From Burkholderia pyrrocinia (lineage in GTDB: Bacteria; Pseudomonadota; Gammaproteobacteria; Burkholderiales; Burkholderiaceae): DNA of 64,000 nucleotides. Positions 1 to 10,086 of the stretch are shown in pieces. A program made the position numbers and the translations under genes. Location: the NCBI RefSeq assembly GCF_018417535.1, contig NZ_CP070978.1, positions 434,001 through 498,000 on the forward strand, in the 5' to 3' direction. The notes beneath the pieces are model-generated. The model ran no database searches. It saw only the letters and a program-made list of their open reading frames with translations, and was not told where the DNA came from. Each line of letters opens with the position of its first letter. The first letter of the stretch is position 1.

Positions 1-2
1 TC

Positions 3-3000
3 TCGCCGGCCGACGCGGGGCTGCGCGCGAGATTCTCCGCGTGGCTGCGGGCGCGCCGCACGCAGGGCACGCCGGAAGACGGCGACGCGATCCGGTTGCG
101 GCTGGCGCCCGACGGCGAATCGATCGACGGCGCAGCGACGCCGGCGATTGCCCGCGCGTTGGCCGGCGATGAGGCGTCGCCGGCCGAAGCCGGTGCGCCG
201 ACAACGGCCGGGCACCCTGCGTCGTGGGAGGTTCCCGCGCATATCGCGGCCGATCCGGAGATGCTGAGCAACGTGATCGGGCCGATCCTCGAGAGCGGCA
301 ACCGTCTCGAGGACATCGAGTACTACGTGTACGCGGTGGAGGATCCCGAAGGCAATGCGCGTAACCCTGCGGAAGACGGGCTGCCCGCGACCGAAAAGGG
401 CAACCTGCCGGACGACTTGAGCGCGGCGAAGGCGGACGAGAGGCGAGCAGCCGCGGGCGACGATGCGGCGGCACGCGCGGCGGCTGCATCCGACAAGGAC
501 GGCACGATCGGCGTGACGCGTTATGCGTCGTACCACGACGCGATGATGGTCGCGCGCGACGGGGTGGCAGCGGGCCGCTACCAGGTCGCGCTGGTCGATC
601 GCAATGCGCTCGCCGCGGACGGCACGGTGCCGCCCGAAGCGGTCGTCGGTCGGGTCGGGCTCAACGATGCCGGCAATGCGCTGATGCTGTCGATGAACGA
701 CACGTACGATCGCACGCTGCGCGTCGTGTACCCGCGCGGGTTCGATCCGAGCAAGCCGCTGATCCGCAGCGAGAACGGCCGACGCGTCGACGTGATCAAC
801 GCGCTGTTCGGCATGAACGAAACGCAGTGGGCCGCGTATCCGCGCCGCGAGGCCGATCTCGCGGTCTATTCGAACAATCCGAGCCAGCCCGAGAACCGGC
901 TGCCGCCCGGCGAGCGGCCGTTGATGCCGGTGCCGCCCGGCTACTTCGCCGTGTATGCACATGCGTGGGCCGATGCGTTCGCGAACCCGGCCGGCAAGGC
1001 GCTCAGCGTCGAAGGCCTGGCCGAGATGGTGCGCCAGAGCGGTTGGGACGGCAAATCGCCGGTGATCCTCTATGCGTGCGGGGCGGGCACGCGGGTGAGC
1101 CCGCTCGCGCAACTGCTCGCGAACGTGCTGGGGGTCGATGTCTACGGCGCGAGCGGCTTCGTCGCGTGGCGTTCGCCGCGCTATCGCAGCGACGGCAACC
1201 CCGACTCGGGCTATACGAGCGGCATCGTGCTGGAGCCCGGTGCGCCCGATCTCGCCGGCGTACCCGACCATTCGGTGCAGCATGCGCCGCGCACCTACCG
1301 TTTCTCGCCGGCGCTGGCGGTCATCGACCAGGGTGCGCATCCGGTCAACTGGAGCAACGTGGCGCTGCGCCCGGTGTCGAATCGCTGGGGCGGCAGCGAC
1401 ACGACGGGCGAAGCGCGCGTGCCTCTCGGCGTGTACGTGTGGCGCGTGCTGACGAAGCGCGGATCGATCGTCAATCCGCGCAGCGGCCGCTCGGCCAGCG
1501 CGCTCGAGATGACGCACGCGCTGGAGGAACTGGCGTGGAAAGGCTACACGCCGGGCGTGCCGGTCGCGCTGGAAGGGCCGCACAGCGGCGCCGATCCCGC
1601 GTTGCTGCAGGAATTCGCGGACCTGATCCAGGCACCGGTGTTCGGACGGCTCGGCGACAACGACGCGGCCGGGTGGCGGCGCGCGATCCCCAATCCGGGC
1701 CGCCGGCTCGCGCGCTTCCAGATCGAACCCGACGTGAACGGCAAGTTCTCGCCGGGCCGCGCGCAGCCGGTTCGCGTCAATCCGCTGGAACTGCGGCCCG
1801 TGCCGGGCTCGAGCGTCGTGAACCTGCTCGGTCACGCGACCGCGCGGCAATTCCTGAAGGTGTCGGGCTTCGACATCGCCGAATCGCACGGCACGACGCC
1901 GCGCGACGTGAGCTGGGACAGCTCGACCGCCGTCACGCAAGGCGGCAACCGGATGTCGCCGAGGGAATTCGCGCGCAAGCTGCTCGAGGATCCCGCCTAT
2001 ACCGAAGGCAACGGCGTGCTGCTGACGGGCTGCTATCTCGGCTCCGGCGGCTACCCGTTCGCGCAGGAACTCGCGTACGAGCTGCAGGTGCCCGTGATCG
2101 CGTCGATTGCATCCAACTCGGTGCGCGGCACCGGTGCGCTGTACCTGCATCCGAACAGCGACGACATCGTCGTGCCGGCGCACGATCCCGACGTGTCGAC
2201 GCGGCTCTACCTGCATATCCCGGAGACGCCCGATGCGAGCGAACCGCCGATGGTGTTCGCGCGGCGGGGCGAGCCGGTGCCGGGCGCGGCCGCGCACGGC
2301 GACGCGCCGGTCGAACCGGTGCGCCCGATCGAAGCGCAGATCGATCCGGAAGCGGACAGCGGGCGGCGCGGCAACGCCGGCACGCCGGAGGAGGCCGGGC
2401 GGCCCGCGCCTGGTCCGACGCCGCGCGGGCCCGCGCATCCGCGTCTCGCGGCCGAACCGGACGCGGGCGAGCCGCCCGTTTATGTGCCGACCCCGCTGGT
2501 CGAGGTCGGGCCCGGGCAGATCTTCACGGCGGACGAATGGGCCGCGCGCACCGAGCAGGCTGCAGCGGACGAGGCCGACGACGGCCTGTCGGGCATCCCG
2601 CAGAAAACTTATCCGAAGAACAGCCGCGTCTATACGGATCGCAAGATCGTCAACGACGGCGTTGTCACGACGACGGTTCACGGCCAGTCGGTGCTGCAGA
2701 CGGGATTCGACGACGTGACCGGCGTCGACGCGACACAGCATCCCGAATTCCTGCGCCCGGCCGATACGCTGCTGATGCCGTCCGGCGACCCGCTGCATGC
2801 GATCGGCGCGCGCGGGCTGATGTCGCCGCCCGGCCATCACGTGGTGTTCGGACACGGGATGTCGGCCGACGCGATGCTGGGCCCCGAAGGCCGGCCGCTC
2901 ACGCCGGACGAGGTGGCCGAGCGCGTCGCGCCGCATCTCGAACCGGAGCAGGACGTGACGCTGTATTCGTGCTTCGGCGGTTCGAACAAGCACGATCCGT

Positions 3001-6000
3001 TGCGCGTCGCGCCCGGTCAGGTGCGAGCCGCGAGCACGACGTTCGCCGCCGCGCTCGCGCAGCGTCTGTCCGAGATCACGGGGCGGCCGACAACGGTCTG
3101 GGCGCCGCCGGACATCCTGCTCGTCGAGCCTGACGGTTCGACCGCCGTGCGCGGGACGCGACTGACCGGTCAGGTCGACAAGGATCGCCTGGCGATGCAG
3201 AGCTTCCGCGGCGACCCGGCGCGCGCGGGACGCCCGGCACTCCCCGCCGCGCCGGGCGCGGAGCCGTCGCCGGCCACCGCGCCCACGGCGGCCCGGCCGA
3301 TGCGCGAGGCGCCGGCGCGGCCGACGGTGCCGCGCGTGCCCGATCCGACGTTTTCCGATCCCGGCTACGACTTCACCGCGATTCCGGACGCCACGTTCGA
3401 ATCGGTCACGCTCGATCATCCGTTCCGCAGCGCGCTGACCGAGCGGCCGGGCGTGATCGGCGACGCCGCGCGCGTCACGCGCGCCGGCGGCACGGTGAGC
3501 CAGCACTGGCCGAGCTATTTCCTCGACGAGCCCCAGCCGACCCGCGTGATCGACGGCGTGATGCAGGCGTTCGACGAAGCCGGCCTGACGAACCTGCGCG
3601 TCGAATTCGTGACGCGCGATGGCAGCATCGTGCTCGGCAGCGGCACCGATTTCGGCGCGCTGGACCCCGAGGAAGGCTGGTTCCGGTTCAGCGGCACGGT
3701 GCCCGACGCCAAGGCGGCGGCAACGCACGCGCAGGACCGCGCGACGCCCGATGGACAGCGCGCGTTGCCGGAAGGTACGCGGGTGGTCGCGCACGACGAT
3801 CTCGGGCAGGCGCTCGATGCGGCGCATGCCGGGCCGCGCAATTACGCGTACGTGCCGGCCGATGCGCTGCCGGACGAAACCGCATTCGCACAGGGCGACC
3901 TGACGGCGCAGGAACGCGTCGCGGCCAACGCGGCCGCGAACCTGGCCGCCGTCGGGGCCGCCGCGCCGGCCGACGTCGTGCTGTTGTCGGCGCTCGGCCA
4001 CGATCCGGCCCGCGCGCTGCGCGTCACCACGCCCGGCGGCGAGCTGTTCAAGCCGGCCGGCGTCGACATGTATGTCGTGCGAACCCGCGACGCGGCCACC
4101 GGCGACGTGTCGTACCGGCTCGTCGGCGTCGATCGTTCCGGATTGCCGGAAGGCTATTCGGCCGTGCATGCCGGCGGAACGCGCGCGGTCGGCGCGGCCG
4201 ACGGCAGCCCGACATGGCCGACGCTCGGACCGGCGGGCCCGGCCGCCGGCCGCCTCGCGGGCGCCGCCGGCGACCCGTCAGGCGCGGCGACGCCCGCCGC
4301 CGTCTCCGGTCATGCGGGTGCGCCTGCCGTACCCCAGGGCGCCGCGGTGGCCGAAACGGCCGATCCGCAGGCGCGCGCCGCCGCATGGCTCGACAGCGTC
4401 GGCCGGCGCACGCTCACGCGCGTCGACGGCCGGCGCGCACCGACGCTCGACGGGCTGGCGCGCCAGCTCGGCCCCAACGCGCACGTGCTGGTCACGAAGC
4501 ATGCCGCGCAGCCCGCGAGCAATACCGAACACGCGGAGCCGGCGTTCGTCGCGGTGCTCGAAACCGACGCGAATGGCGTGCTCGGCCCGGTGCGGATGCT
4601 GGACGGCAAACGCGTGCCGCAAGCGATTCACAAGGCGCTCGAGAAAACCGGCAGCACCGGACGCAACGCACGCCGCCAGTACGATTTCTACGTGTCGCCG
4701 GTGGCACACGACGAACTGATGCAGCTCGGCGGCCCGTCGAAGATCGAGACGCCGGACGGCAAGTCGTCGTGGTCCGTGACCGCGTCGGGCCGGACGATCG
4801 ATCCCGCGCTTGCCGCCGACGTGTCGAAGCTGCACGACGCACCGGGCTTCAAGCGGCCGCGCCAGGCCGTGCGCGCGGTCGAAGGGGAGCACCGCTGGAT
4901 TCACGTGGTCGAGGACGAGACCGGCAAGGTGCTCGGCTACGCGCAGCGCAACACGAACCACGAATGGAAGTACTACGAGAAGGCGCCGCTCGGCGATACC
5001 GAGATTCCCGAGCAGGATCTGCGTACGGTGTTCCGGCGGCGGCGCAGGGGCGGCATTCCGGTCCTCCGCTCGCCGCGGCGCGGCATCCGGTTCGTGGTCA
5101 GCGACGTCAAGCCCGAGATCGTCGATCGCATCGGCGGTTTCCGGCCGGCGAAGGAGGCCGCTGCCGCCGACAAGAAGCCGCTCCGCTCGGCCGGCGACAT
5201 GTTCCAGTCGATCGTGCCGGTCCGCAAGCCGCTGGCGCGCGCCGAGCAGGGCGGAAACGCGAACGCGGCAGCGCGGCCGCCGGTCGATCCGCATCTGTTG
5301 CCGTCGGACGAGTCCGCGCTCAACGCGGTCGACTTCAGCGGCAACGGCGTGCCGCACCTGTTGACCGCGATCCGGAACGGTTCGCTGAACGGCGAGCGTC
5401 ACGTGATCTACGTGTTCAGGACGGACGGGGCGGTGGCCGAGGCGCTCGGCAATCCGCTCGGCGTGATCGCGGCGCGCAACGGCGAGATGCGCTGGTTCGA
5501 CGAGATCCGGCATGCGAACAACAAGAACAAGGATGGCGTCCCGCTCGACGAAATGCCGATCGGCACCGATCGCTTCGGCGCGGACGTGCATTTCCTGCTC
5601 ACGCAGTTGCGGCCGGGCGAATTCCTGAAGAGCGCGCGGCCGACGCGCGTCGCGGCGCTCGAAGCGCGTGCGAAAGCGCTTCGCGAGCAACTCGCCGACG
5701 CGCAGGCGCGCGGCCGGCATTCGGCGCCGTTCCGCGCGCTCGCGGCCCGCACGCAGCACGGCTACAACGAGGTGCTCGGCGAATTGCGGCGCTTGCGGCG
5801 CAACGGCGCCGCACCCGCGCCGCTGTCGATCGAACCGTACCAGCCCGGGTTGTCGTCGGCCACGGTCGTCGAGTTCAGCCTGCGCAACGGCGCGGCGAAG
5901 CCCGAGGACTATTTCGCGACGCACGAGCAGATCGAGGCCTTCAACAAACAGGCGCAGCGGGCCGGCAACGTGAATCTCGTGCTGAAGGGCGACCCGCAGG

Positions 6001-8783
6001 CCGTGATGGTCGACGCGGGCATGTGGCGGACGCTGCTCAACAAGCTGTTTATCGGGCGCGACGTGTCGACGTCGGCGTCGCGCTTCCTGCCCGTTCACGG
6101 CAAGCTGCGCCCGCACACGCGCCGCGTCGGCGCGGCGACGGTCGCCGACAAGCGGATCCGGCAATTCTTCACGCGCTCGGACCCGCAGTTGCAGGATCGG
6201 ATGGTACCGACGGCGCGTTCGTTCTCGCTGAGCGACGATCCGGCGTTGATGGGCGCACTCGTCGAGCGGTACGGCGGCGTGATGCCGGTGGTTACGCTCG
6301 TGATCGATCCGCATTCGCTCGCGGCGGCGCTCGGCAAGGCGCACGATCCGGATTTCCTGCGCGCGGTGCAGGCGCTCGGCGACCAGAAGCGCGCGGTGTT
6401 CGACGGCGAGAACGGGATGATTCATCCCGCGCCCGGTTCGGACGGGAAGGCGCTCGCGCTCGACGATCTCGCGCATCTGCATCGCTGGCTCGACGAGGCG
6501 GCGCGCACGGGTTTCGCGATCCGGCTCGAGACCGCGCCGTCGCGCGCGCTCGTGTCCGGTGCCGACTACCGGTTCCAGTCGGGCACCAACGACACGTATC
6601 ACGACTACGTGCGGCTCTTCACGGCGCTGGAACGCTGGTCGAATGCGCATCCCGGCACGACGGCGCCGAACGTGATGGTCACGTTCCACGGCTGGGACGC
6701 GGTGCCGGAATCGGTGCCGGGCGCGGGACACGAGAAGCTGTTGCGCGCGGTGCTCGAGCGCAAGGGGCTCGAGTGGGTGCACATGGGGCTGTCGTACGGT
6801 ACGCACGGCGCCGACTTCATCGGCAACCAGGATCTCACCGGCGCGCTCGCGAAGCTGATCGTCGAAAACCGCAACCGGCCCGAGGTGATCGACCGCCTGC
6901 ACGGCGCCGATGCGCTGACGCGCGTGTTCGAGCGCGTCGACCGGAAGACGCTGGCGAACCAGCATCAGCTGCTGTTCGCGGAGGTCGAGCGGATCGGCGC
7001 CGCGCACGGGATGACGCCCGCCGACGTCGCGGCGCTGCGCCAGAAACTCTACGAAGGCAACACGACCGTGTGGCTGAACCAGGCGCGCAAGGCGACGATC
7101 GAGCACGCGACGCCGCAGTGGGAGGCCGACGGCAACAAGCCGCGCAACACGACGGACGAGGGCGCGCGCACGTTCGGCGGGCGCTGGCTGGCGAAATACG
7201 GCAGCAGCGTGCCCGACCGGGTGACCACCAGCGCGCGGCCGGCCGCGGCGGACCCGCTCGACCACTGGTGTGCGGTCGTACGCGATCCCGCGCTGATCAA
7301 CGACGGCACGAAGCCGATCGGCGCGAGCCGTCGGGACGCCGCCCAACTCGCTAAGGTCGATATTCCCGACGAGAAGCGCGCACAGGCGGAACTGCATGCG
7401 CTGCGGGTGCACGACGAGCCGATCGGCACCAACCGGCCGCCGCCGTCGCCGCTGCGGATGATCGGCGACGTCGGGGTGGCCTCATTGACCACCGGCGCCG
7501 GGGCCGTCGCGCTCGTCAAGGTCGGCGGGGAGTCGGTGCGCACCGCGACGAATTCCCTGTACGCGGGGCTGCGGGTCGGCCGCGTGTTCCAGGCGCTGCA
7601 TCATGGTGCGGTCGCCAGCCTGAAGAACGGCGATCCGCGCGTGTTCGACCGGGTGGTCGACCGGCTCGTGCGCGGGCTGCAGACGCAACTGAAGGTGAAC
7701 GGCTTCGACGTCGCGGGGCGCGGCGCGCAACTGGAGCAGATTGCGCACGAGGGCAAGGCAAAGGCTGCGCAGCTTCGTGCGCTCAACGACGACGGGCAAC
7801 TGTCGTTCGACGACACGGTGACGCATACGAAGGCGATCGCCGCCGACATGCTCGCGCAGATGCAGGGCGTGGTTGGCGGGACGTCGCTGAAGCTGCTGCA
7901 CCACGGCAGCCCGCGACACTCGGTCGGGCGGGTCGGCCGCGTGCTTGCGCTGGGCGGTTACGCCGGCTCGATCACGATGAACGTGGCCAAGGCGTACGCG
8001 AAAGGAGACTGGCTGGCCGGCGGGCAGGCCGTGGGCGGGATATTCAGTGCCGTCTATACCGGCATCGTTTACAAGGGCAGCCTGCGCGGCGTGAATGCCG
8101 AAAACCGCAGCCAACTGGCGCGTACCGTGAGTGCGACCGGCGATTACCTGACCTCGGCCATGAGCATCGCAAGCGGCTTCCATACTGCGATGTCGGGCGA
8201 ACCGTACACTGGCACGCTGATGACGATGTCCGGCGTGCTGCTCGGCGCCGGGCGTCTGCATTCGCATTTCCCGAACGCGACGCCCTGGCTGGAGCGCTTG
8301 CCGACCGGGATCGCGCTGGCGCCGGTGGCGATCTTCGGCGTCATGCAAGGGATCAATCTGATTACCTCGGCGACGGCGTCGGACGATAAACACAAGCCGC
8401 CCGGCTCATCGACGAATCACCTGGGTTCGAACGCCGGGACACCGACGCCGGGCGCGTCGCTTGCACCGTCACCGGGTGCGACGACGGCGCCGGTTCAGCC
8501 GAACGCGTCCGCGACGCCGCCGCAACCGGCACAGCCTCCGTCGAGTTCGCCAGGCGCCACGCCGCTGACGGTGAATGTGGCCGCGGGCGATTCGTTGTGG
8601 ACGATCGCCGAGCGTCACGAAGGATTGCTGCTTGCCGCCGCGCACGTGCCGGCCGACGAACAGCAGCGGATGTCGGACGGTCAGCGGATCAACGCCGCGC
8701 TCAACGAGATCCTGCAGCTCAACCGGAATCTGGCGAGCAATCCGGGCGAGATCGCTCCCGGGCAGCAGGTTATTGTCGGGTGA
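3..8783 (+). CDS. Giant modular LysM protein, 5' end outside the window
   Basis: The reading frame is open from base 3, so the gene starts upstream and the first in-window start-like codon (TTG at 96) is probably not its start. At least 2,926 residues are visible. Three modules each hold a His after a hydrophobic strand and a Cys after a second one: His at 960 and Cys at 1077, His at 1833 and Cys at 2031, His at 2853 and Cys at 2970. The first and third share a spacing of 39 residues. This recalls clan-CD (C80/caspase-like) cysteine proteases, but the family is inferred. Around 6600-6950 a stretch suggests a TIM-barrel hydrolase. The end has Gly/Ala-rich hydrophobic segments (about 7920-8080 and 8290-8360), a Pro/Ser/Thr linker and a LysM domain (about 8565-8780) that would bind peptidoglycan. 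No signal peptide can be judged because the N-terminus is missing. The role is unknown; a large secreted effector or surface protein is plausible. Confidence 0.8.
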   Translation, partial: SPADAGLRARFSAWLRARRTQGTPEDGDAIRLRLAPDGESIDGAATPAIARALAGDEASPAEAGAPTTAGHPASWEVPAHIAADPEMLSNVIGPILESGNRLEDIEYYVYAVEDPEGNARNPAEDGLPATEKGNLPDDLSAAKADERRAAAGDDAAARAAAASDKDGTIGVTRYASYHDAMMVARDGVAAGRYQVALVDRNALAADGTVPPEAVVGRVGLNDAGNALMLSMNDTYDRTLRVVYPRGFDPSKPLIRSENGRRVDVINALFGMNETQWAAYPRREADLAVYSNNPSQPENRLPPGERPLMPVPPGYFAVYAHAWADAFANPAGKALSVEGLAEMVRQSGWDGKSPVILYACGAGTRVSPLAQLLANVLGVDVYGASGFVAWRSPRYRSDGNPDSGYTSGIVLEPGAPDLAGVPDHSVQHAPRTYRFSPALAVIDQGAHPVNWSNVALRPVSNRWGGSDTTGEARVPLGVYVWRVLTKRGSIVNPRSGRSASALEMTHALEELAWKGYTPGVPVALEGPHSGADPALLQEFADLIQAPVFGRLGDNDAAGWRRAIPNPGRRLARFQIEPDVNGKFSPGRAQPVRVNPLELRPVPGSSVVNLLGHATARQFLKVSGFDIAESHGTTPRDVSWDSSTAVTQGGNRMSPREFARKLLEDPAYTEGNGVLLTGCYLGSGGYPFAQELAYELQVPVIASIASNSVRGTGALYLHPNSDDIVVPAHDPDVSTRLYLHIPETPDASEPPMVFARRGEPVPGAAAHGDAPVEPVRPIEAQIDPEADSGRRGNAGTPEEAGRPAPGPTPRGPAHPRLAAEPDAGEPPVYVPTPLVEVGPGQIFTADEWAARTEQAAADEADDGLSGIPQKTYPKNSRVYTDRKIVNDGVVTTTVHGQSVLQTGFDDVTGVDATQHPEFLRPADTLLMPSGDPLHAIGARGLMSPPGHHVVFGHGMSADAMLGPEGRPLTPDEVAERVAPHLEPEQDVTLYSCFGGSNKHDPLRVAPGQVRAASTTFAAALAQRLSEITGRPTTVWAPPDILLVEPDGSTAVRGTRLTGQVDKDRLAMQSFRGDPARAGRPALPAAPGAEPSPATAPTAARPMREAPARPTVPRVPDPTFSDPGYDFTAIPDATFESVTLDHPFRSALTERPGVIGDAARVTRAGGTVSQHWPSYFLDEPQPTRVIDGVMQAFDEAGLTNLRVEFVTRDGSIVLGSGTDFGALDPEEGWFRFSGTVPDAKAAATHAQDRATPDGQRALPEGTRVVAHDDLGQALDAAHAGPRNYAYVPADALPDETAFAQGDLTAQERVAANAAANLAAVGAAAPADVVLLSALGHDPARALRVTTPGGELFKPAGVDMYVVRTRDAATGDVSYRLVGVDRSGLPEGYSAVHAGGTRAVGAADGSPTWPTLGPAGPAAGRLAGAAGDPSGAATPAAVSGHAGAPAVPQGAAVAETADPQARAAAWLDSVGRRTLTRVDGRRAPTLDGLARQLGPNAHVLVTKHAAQPASNTEHAEPAFVAVLETDANGVLGPVRMLDGKRVPQAIHKALEKTGSTGRNARRQYDFYVSPVAHDELMQLGGPSKIETPDGKSSWSVTASGRTIDPALAADVSKLHDAPGFKRPRQAVRAVEGEHRWIHVVEDETGKVLGYAQRNTNHEWKYYEKAPLGDTEIPEQDLRTVFRRRRRGGIPVLRSPRRGIRFVVSDVKPEIVDRIGGFRPAKEAAAADKKPLRSAGDMFQSIVPVRKPLARAEQGGNANAAARPPVDPHLLPSDESALNAVDFSGNGVPHLLTAIRNGSLNGERHVIYVFRTDGAVAEALGNPLGVIAARNGEMRWFDEIRHANNKNKDGVPLDEMPIGTDRFGADVHFLLTQLRPGEFLKSARPTRVAALEARAKALREQLADAQARGRHSAPFRALAARTQHGYNEVLGELRRLRRNGAAPAPLSIEPYQPGLSSATVVEFSLRNGAAKPEDYFATHEQIEAFNKQAQRAGNVNLVLKGDPQAVMVDAGMWRTLLNKLFIGRDVSTSASRFLPVHGKLRPHTRRVGAATVADKRIRQFFTRSDPQLQDRMVPTARSFSLSDDPALMGALVERYGGVMPVVTLVIDPHSLAAALGKAHDPDFLRAVQALGDQKRAVFDGENGMIHPAPGSDGKALALDDLAHLHRWLDEAARTGFAIRLETAPSRALVSGADYRFQSGTNDTYHDYVRLFTALERWSNAHPGTTAPNVMVTFHGWDAVPESVPGAGHEKLLRAVLERKGLEWVHMGLSYGTHGADFIGNQDLTGALAKLIVENRNRPEVIDRLHGADALTRVFERVDRKTLANQHQLLFAEVERIGAAHGMTPADVAALRQKLYEGNTTVWLNQARKATIEHATPQWEADGNKPRNTTDEGARTFGGRWLAKYGSSVPDRVTTSARPAAADPLDHWCAVVRDPALINDGTKPIGASRRDAAQLAKVDIPDEKRAQAELHALRVHDEPIGTNRPPPSPLRMIGDVGVASLTTGAGAVALVKVGGESVRTATNSLYAGLRVGRVFQALHHGAVASLKNGDPRVFDRVVDRLVRGLQTQLKVNGFDVAGRGAQLEQIAHEGKAKAAQLRALNDDGQLSFDDTVTHTKAIAADMLAQMQGVVGGTSLKLLHHGSPRHSVGRVGRVLALGGYAGSITMNVAKAYAKGDWLAGGQAVGGIFSAVYTGIVYKGSLRGVNAENRSQLARTVSATGDYLTSAMSIASGFHTAMSGEPYTGTLMTMSGVLLGAGRLHSHFPNATPWLERLPTGIALAPVAIFGVMQGINLITSATASDDKHKPPGSSTNHLGSNAGTPTPGASLAPSPGATTAPVQPNASATPPQPAQPPSSSPGATPLTVNVAAGDSLWTIAERHEGLLLAAAHVPADEQQRMSDGQRINAALNEILQLNRNLASNPGEIAPGQQVIVG

Positions 8784-9069
8784 CGGATGGTGGCGTGTGG
8801 CGGCGGCCGGGAGTTCGGGCCGCCGCCAGCTTGCGGCCAGACCGTCGAGCCAGGACATTTCGGCTTGCACCGGGCTTCATGAATTGCCGGCATGAGTCGG
8901 CGTCGGAAGCGATTCGGCAGCACGCTGTTTTGCCAAGGCCGCGACCTCGGCCCGAGTCAGACTGCGCGACCGGTGAACGGCCTCGACCGTAAGCAGGTCG
9001 CGTGGCGTCTGCCGCCCCGGTGCGCGACGACGGCACCGGGGTGGACTGTCACGGCTTGCCGCAGCGCGA

Positions 9070-9912
9070 TCAGGCCTTGCGCGCGATAACACCCACCGGC
9101 GAAGCGGGCACGCGTTTCGGCGCGGTCTTGTAGTGCGTGCTGTATAGCGCCGCGCCGACGAACACCAGCCCGCCGACCAGGTTGCCGACTACCGTCGGGA
9201 TCTCGTTCCACAGCAGATAGTCGACGATCGTGAAGTGGGCGCCGAGCATCAGGCCGGACGGGAACAGGAACATGTTCACGACCGAGTGCTCGAAGCCCAT
9301 GTAGAAGAACACGAGGATCGGCATCCACATCGCGATCACCTTGCCGGGTACGGACGTCGACATCATCGCGGCGACCACGCCGGTCGACACCATCCAGTTG
9401 CACATCACGCCGCGCACGAACAGCGTGAGCATGCCGGCGGCGCCGTGCGCCGCATAACCGAGCGTGCGTGCTTCGCCGATGCCGCCGATTTTCTGACCGA
9501 TCGCGTTCGGCGCTTCCGAAAAGCCGAATGTGAAGATGATCGCCATGAACAGCGCGACCGTCAGCGCGCCCGCGAAATTGCCGAAGAACACCAGTGCCCA
9601 GTTGCGGAACACGCCGCCCCAGGTTGCGCCGGGCCGGCGATCGATCACCGCGAGCGGTGCGAGCGTGAAGACGCCGGTGAGCAGGTCGAAGCCGAGCAGG
9701 TACAGCATGCAGAATCCGACCGGAAACAGCAGCGAACCGGCCAGTGCGTTGCCGGTGTTGATCGTGATGGTGACCGCGAAGGCGGCCGCGAGCGCGAGGA
9801 TCGCACCCGCCATGTACGCGCGAATCAGTGTATCGCGGGTCGACATCGACAGTTTCGATTCGCCGGCGTCGACCATCCTGGTGACGAATTCGTTGGGCGT
9901 GAGGTAGGCCAT
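9070..9912 (-). CDS. Formate/nitrite transporter family channel
   Basis: The 280-residue product is an inner-membrane channel of the FocA/NirC family, which moves formate or nitrite. Six hydrophobic segments and the family's usual length are visible, and the N-terminus (MAYLTPNEF) is typical. The ATG at 9912 is chosen because an in-frame extension further upstream would run through the leader terminator at 9940-9988. The gene lies downstream of, and in the same direction as, a nitrate-sensing ANTAR regulator, with a regulated leader between them. That context favours nitrite over formate as the substrate. No nitrite reductase gene is visible next to it. Confidence 0.9.
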   Translation of the reverse strand: MAYLTPNEFVTRMVDAGESKLSMSTRDTLIRAYMAGAILALAAAFAVTITINTGNALAGSLLFPVGFCMLYLLGFDLLTGVFTLAPLAVIDRRPGATWGGVFRNWALVFFGNFAGALTVALFMAIIFTFGFSEAPNAIGQKIGGIGEARTLGYAAHGAAGMLTLFVRGVMCNWMVSTGVVAAMMSTSVPGKVIAMWMPILVFFYMGFEHSVVNMFLFPSGLMLGAHFTIVDYLLWNEIPTVVGNLVGGLVFVGAALYSTHYKTAPKRVPASPVGVIARKA

Positions 9913-9939
9913 GGTGTGCGCTCGTAAAGTTGGACGGGC

Positions 9940-9988
9940 AAAAAAAACCGCGCCAGGCACTCGCTCGACATGCGGGTGCCTGGCGCGG
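9940..9988 (-). terminator. Leader terminator (attenuator) of the nitrite/formate channel gene
   Basis: Read on the minus strand, a perfect 13-bp GC-rich stem (9976-9988 with 9948-9960) and a 15-nt loop are followed by eight U residues. The terminator ends only 28 bases before the ATG of the channel gene, so it would stop its transcript in the leader unless antitermination occurs. It is the expected target of the ANTAR protein encoded just upstream. Confidence 0.85.
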
Positions 9989-10011
9989 ACGCTGTTATCC
10001 ACGTGATCGGC

Positions 10012-10059
10012 CGCCACGGTTCGACATGGCGCGACCGTCAGGCCGCCATTAGCCTGACG
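10012..10059 (-). promoter_or_regulatory. Two leader hairpins, putative ANTAR-binding element
   Basis: Two hairpins lie between the promoter and the leader terminator. The first (10036-10059) has an 8-bp perfect stem extended by a U-G pair, closing a hexaloop AAUGGC with A at position 1 and G at position 4. This is the hallmark of RNA bound by ANTAR proteins. The second (10012-10031) has a 7-bp stem with one wobble and a hexaloop UCGAAC, which does not match the consensus. The assignment to ANTAR control is inference supported by the neighbouring regulator gene. Confidence 0.65.
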
Positions 10060-10071
10060 AGCGTGATGTTC

Positions 10072-10086
10072 GCAATTTTCATACCA
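10072..10086 (-). promoter_or_regulatory. Sigma54-type promoter of the channel gene
   Basis: The minus strand reads TGGTAT-GAAAA-TTGC, with GG and GC elements separated by exactly 10 bases, as in -24/-12 promoters. Transcription would start near 10060, directly before the first leader hairpin. Nitrate assimilation operons such as Klebsiella nasF combine a sigma54 promoter with ANTAR-controlled attenuation in this order. Confidence 0.6.

Noticed and set aside
4214..7354. 1,046-codon open frame on the plus strand in another phase
   Set aside because: It is an Arg/Ala-rich shadow of the giant gene with no domain.
4278..7412. 1,044-codon open frame on the minus strand
   Set aside because: It mirrors the giant LysM gene. 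The translation is Arg/His-rich, has no recognisable domain, and results from high third-position GC in the real gene.
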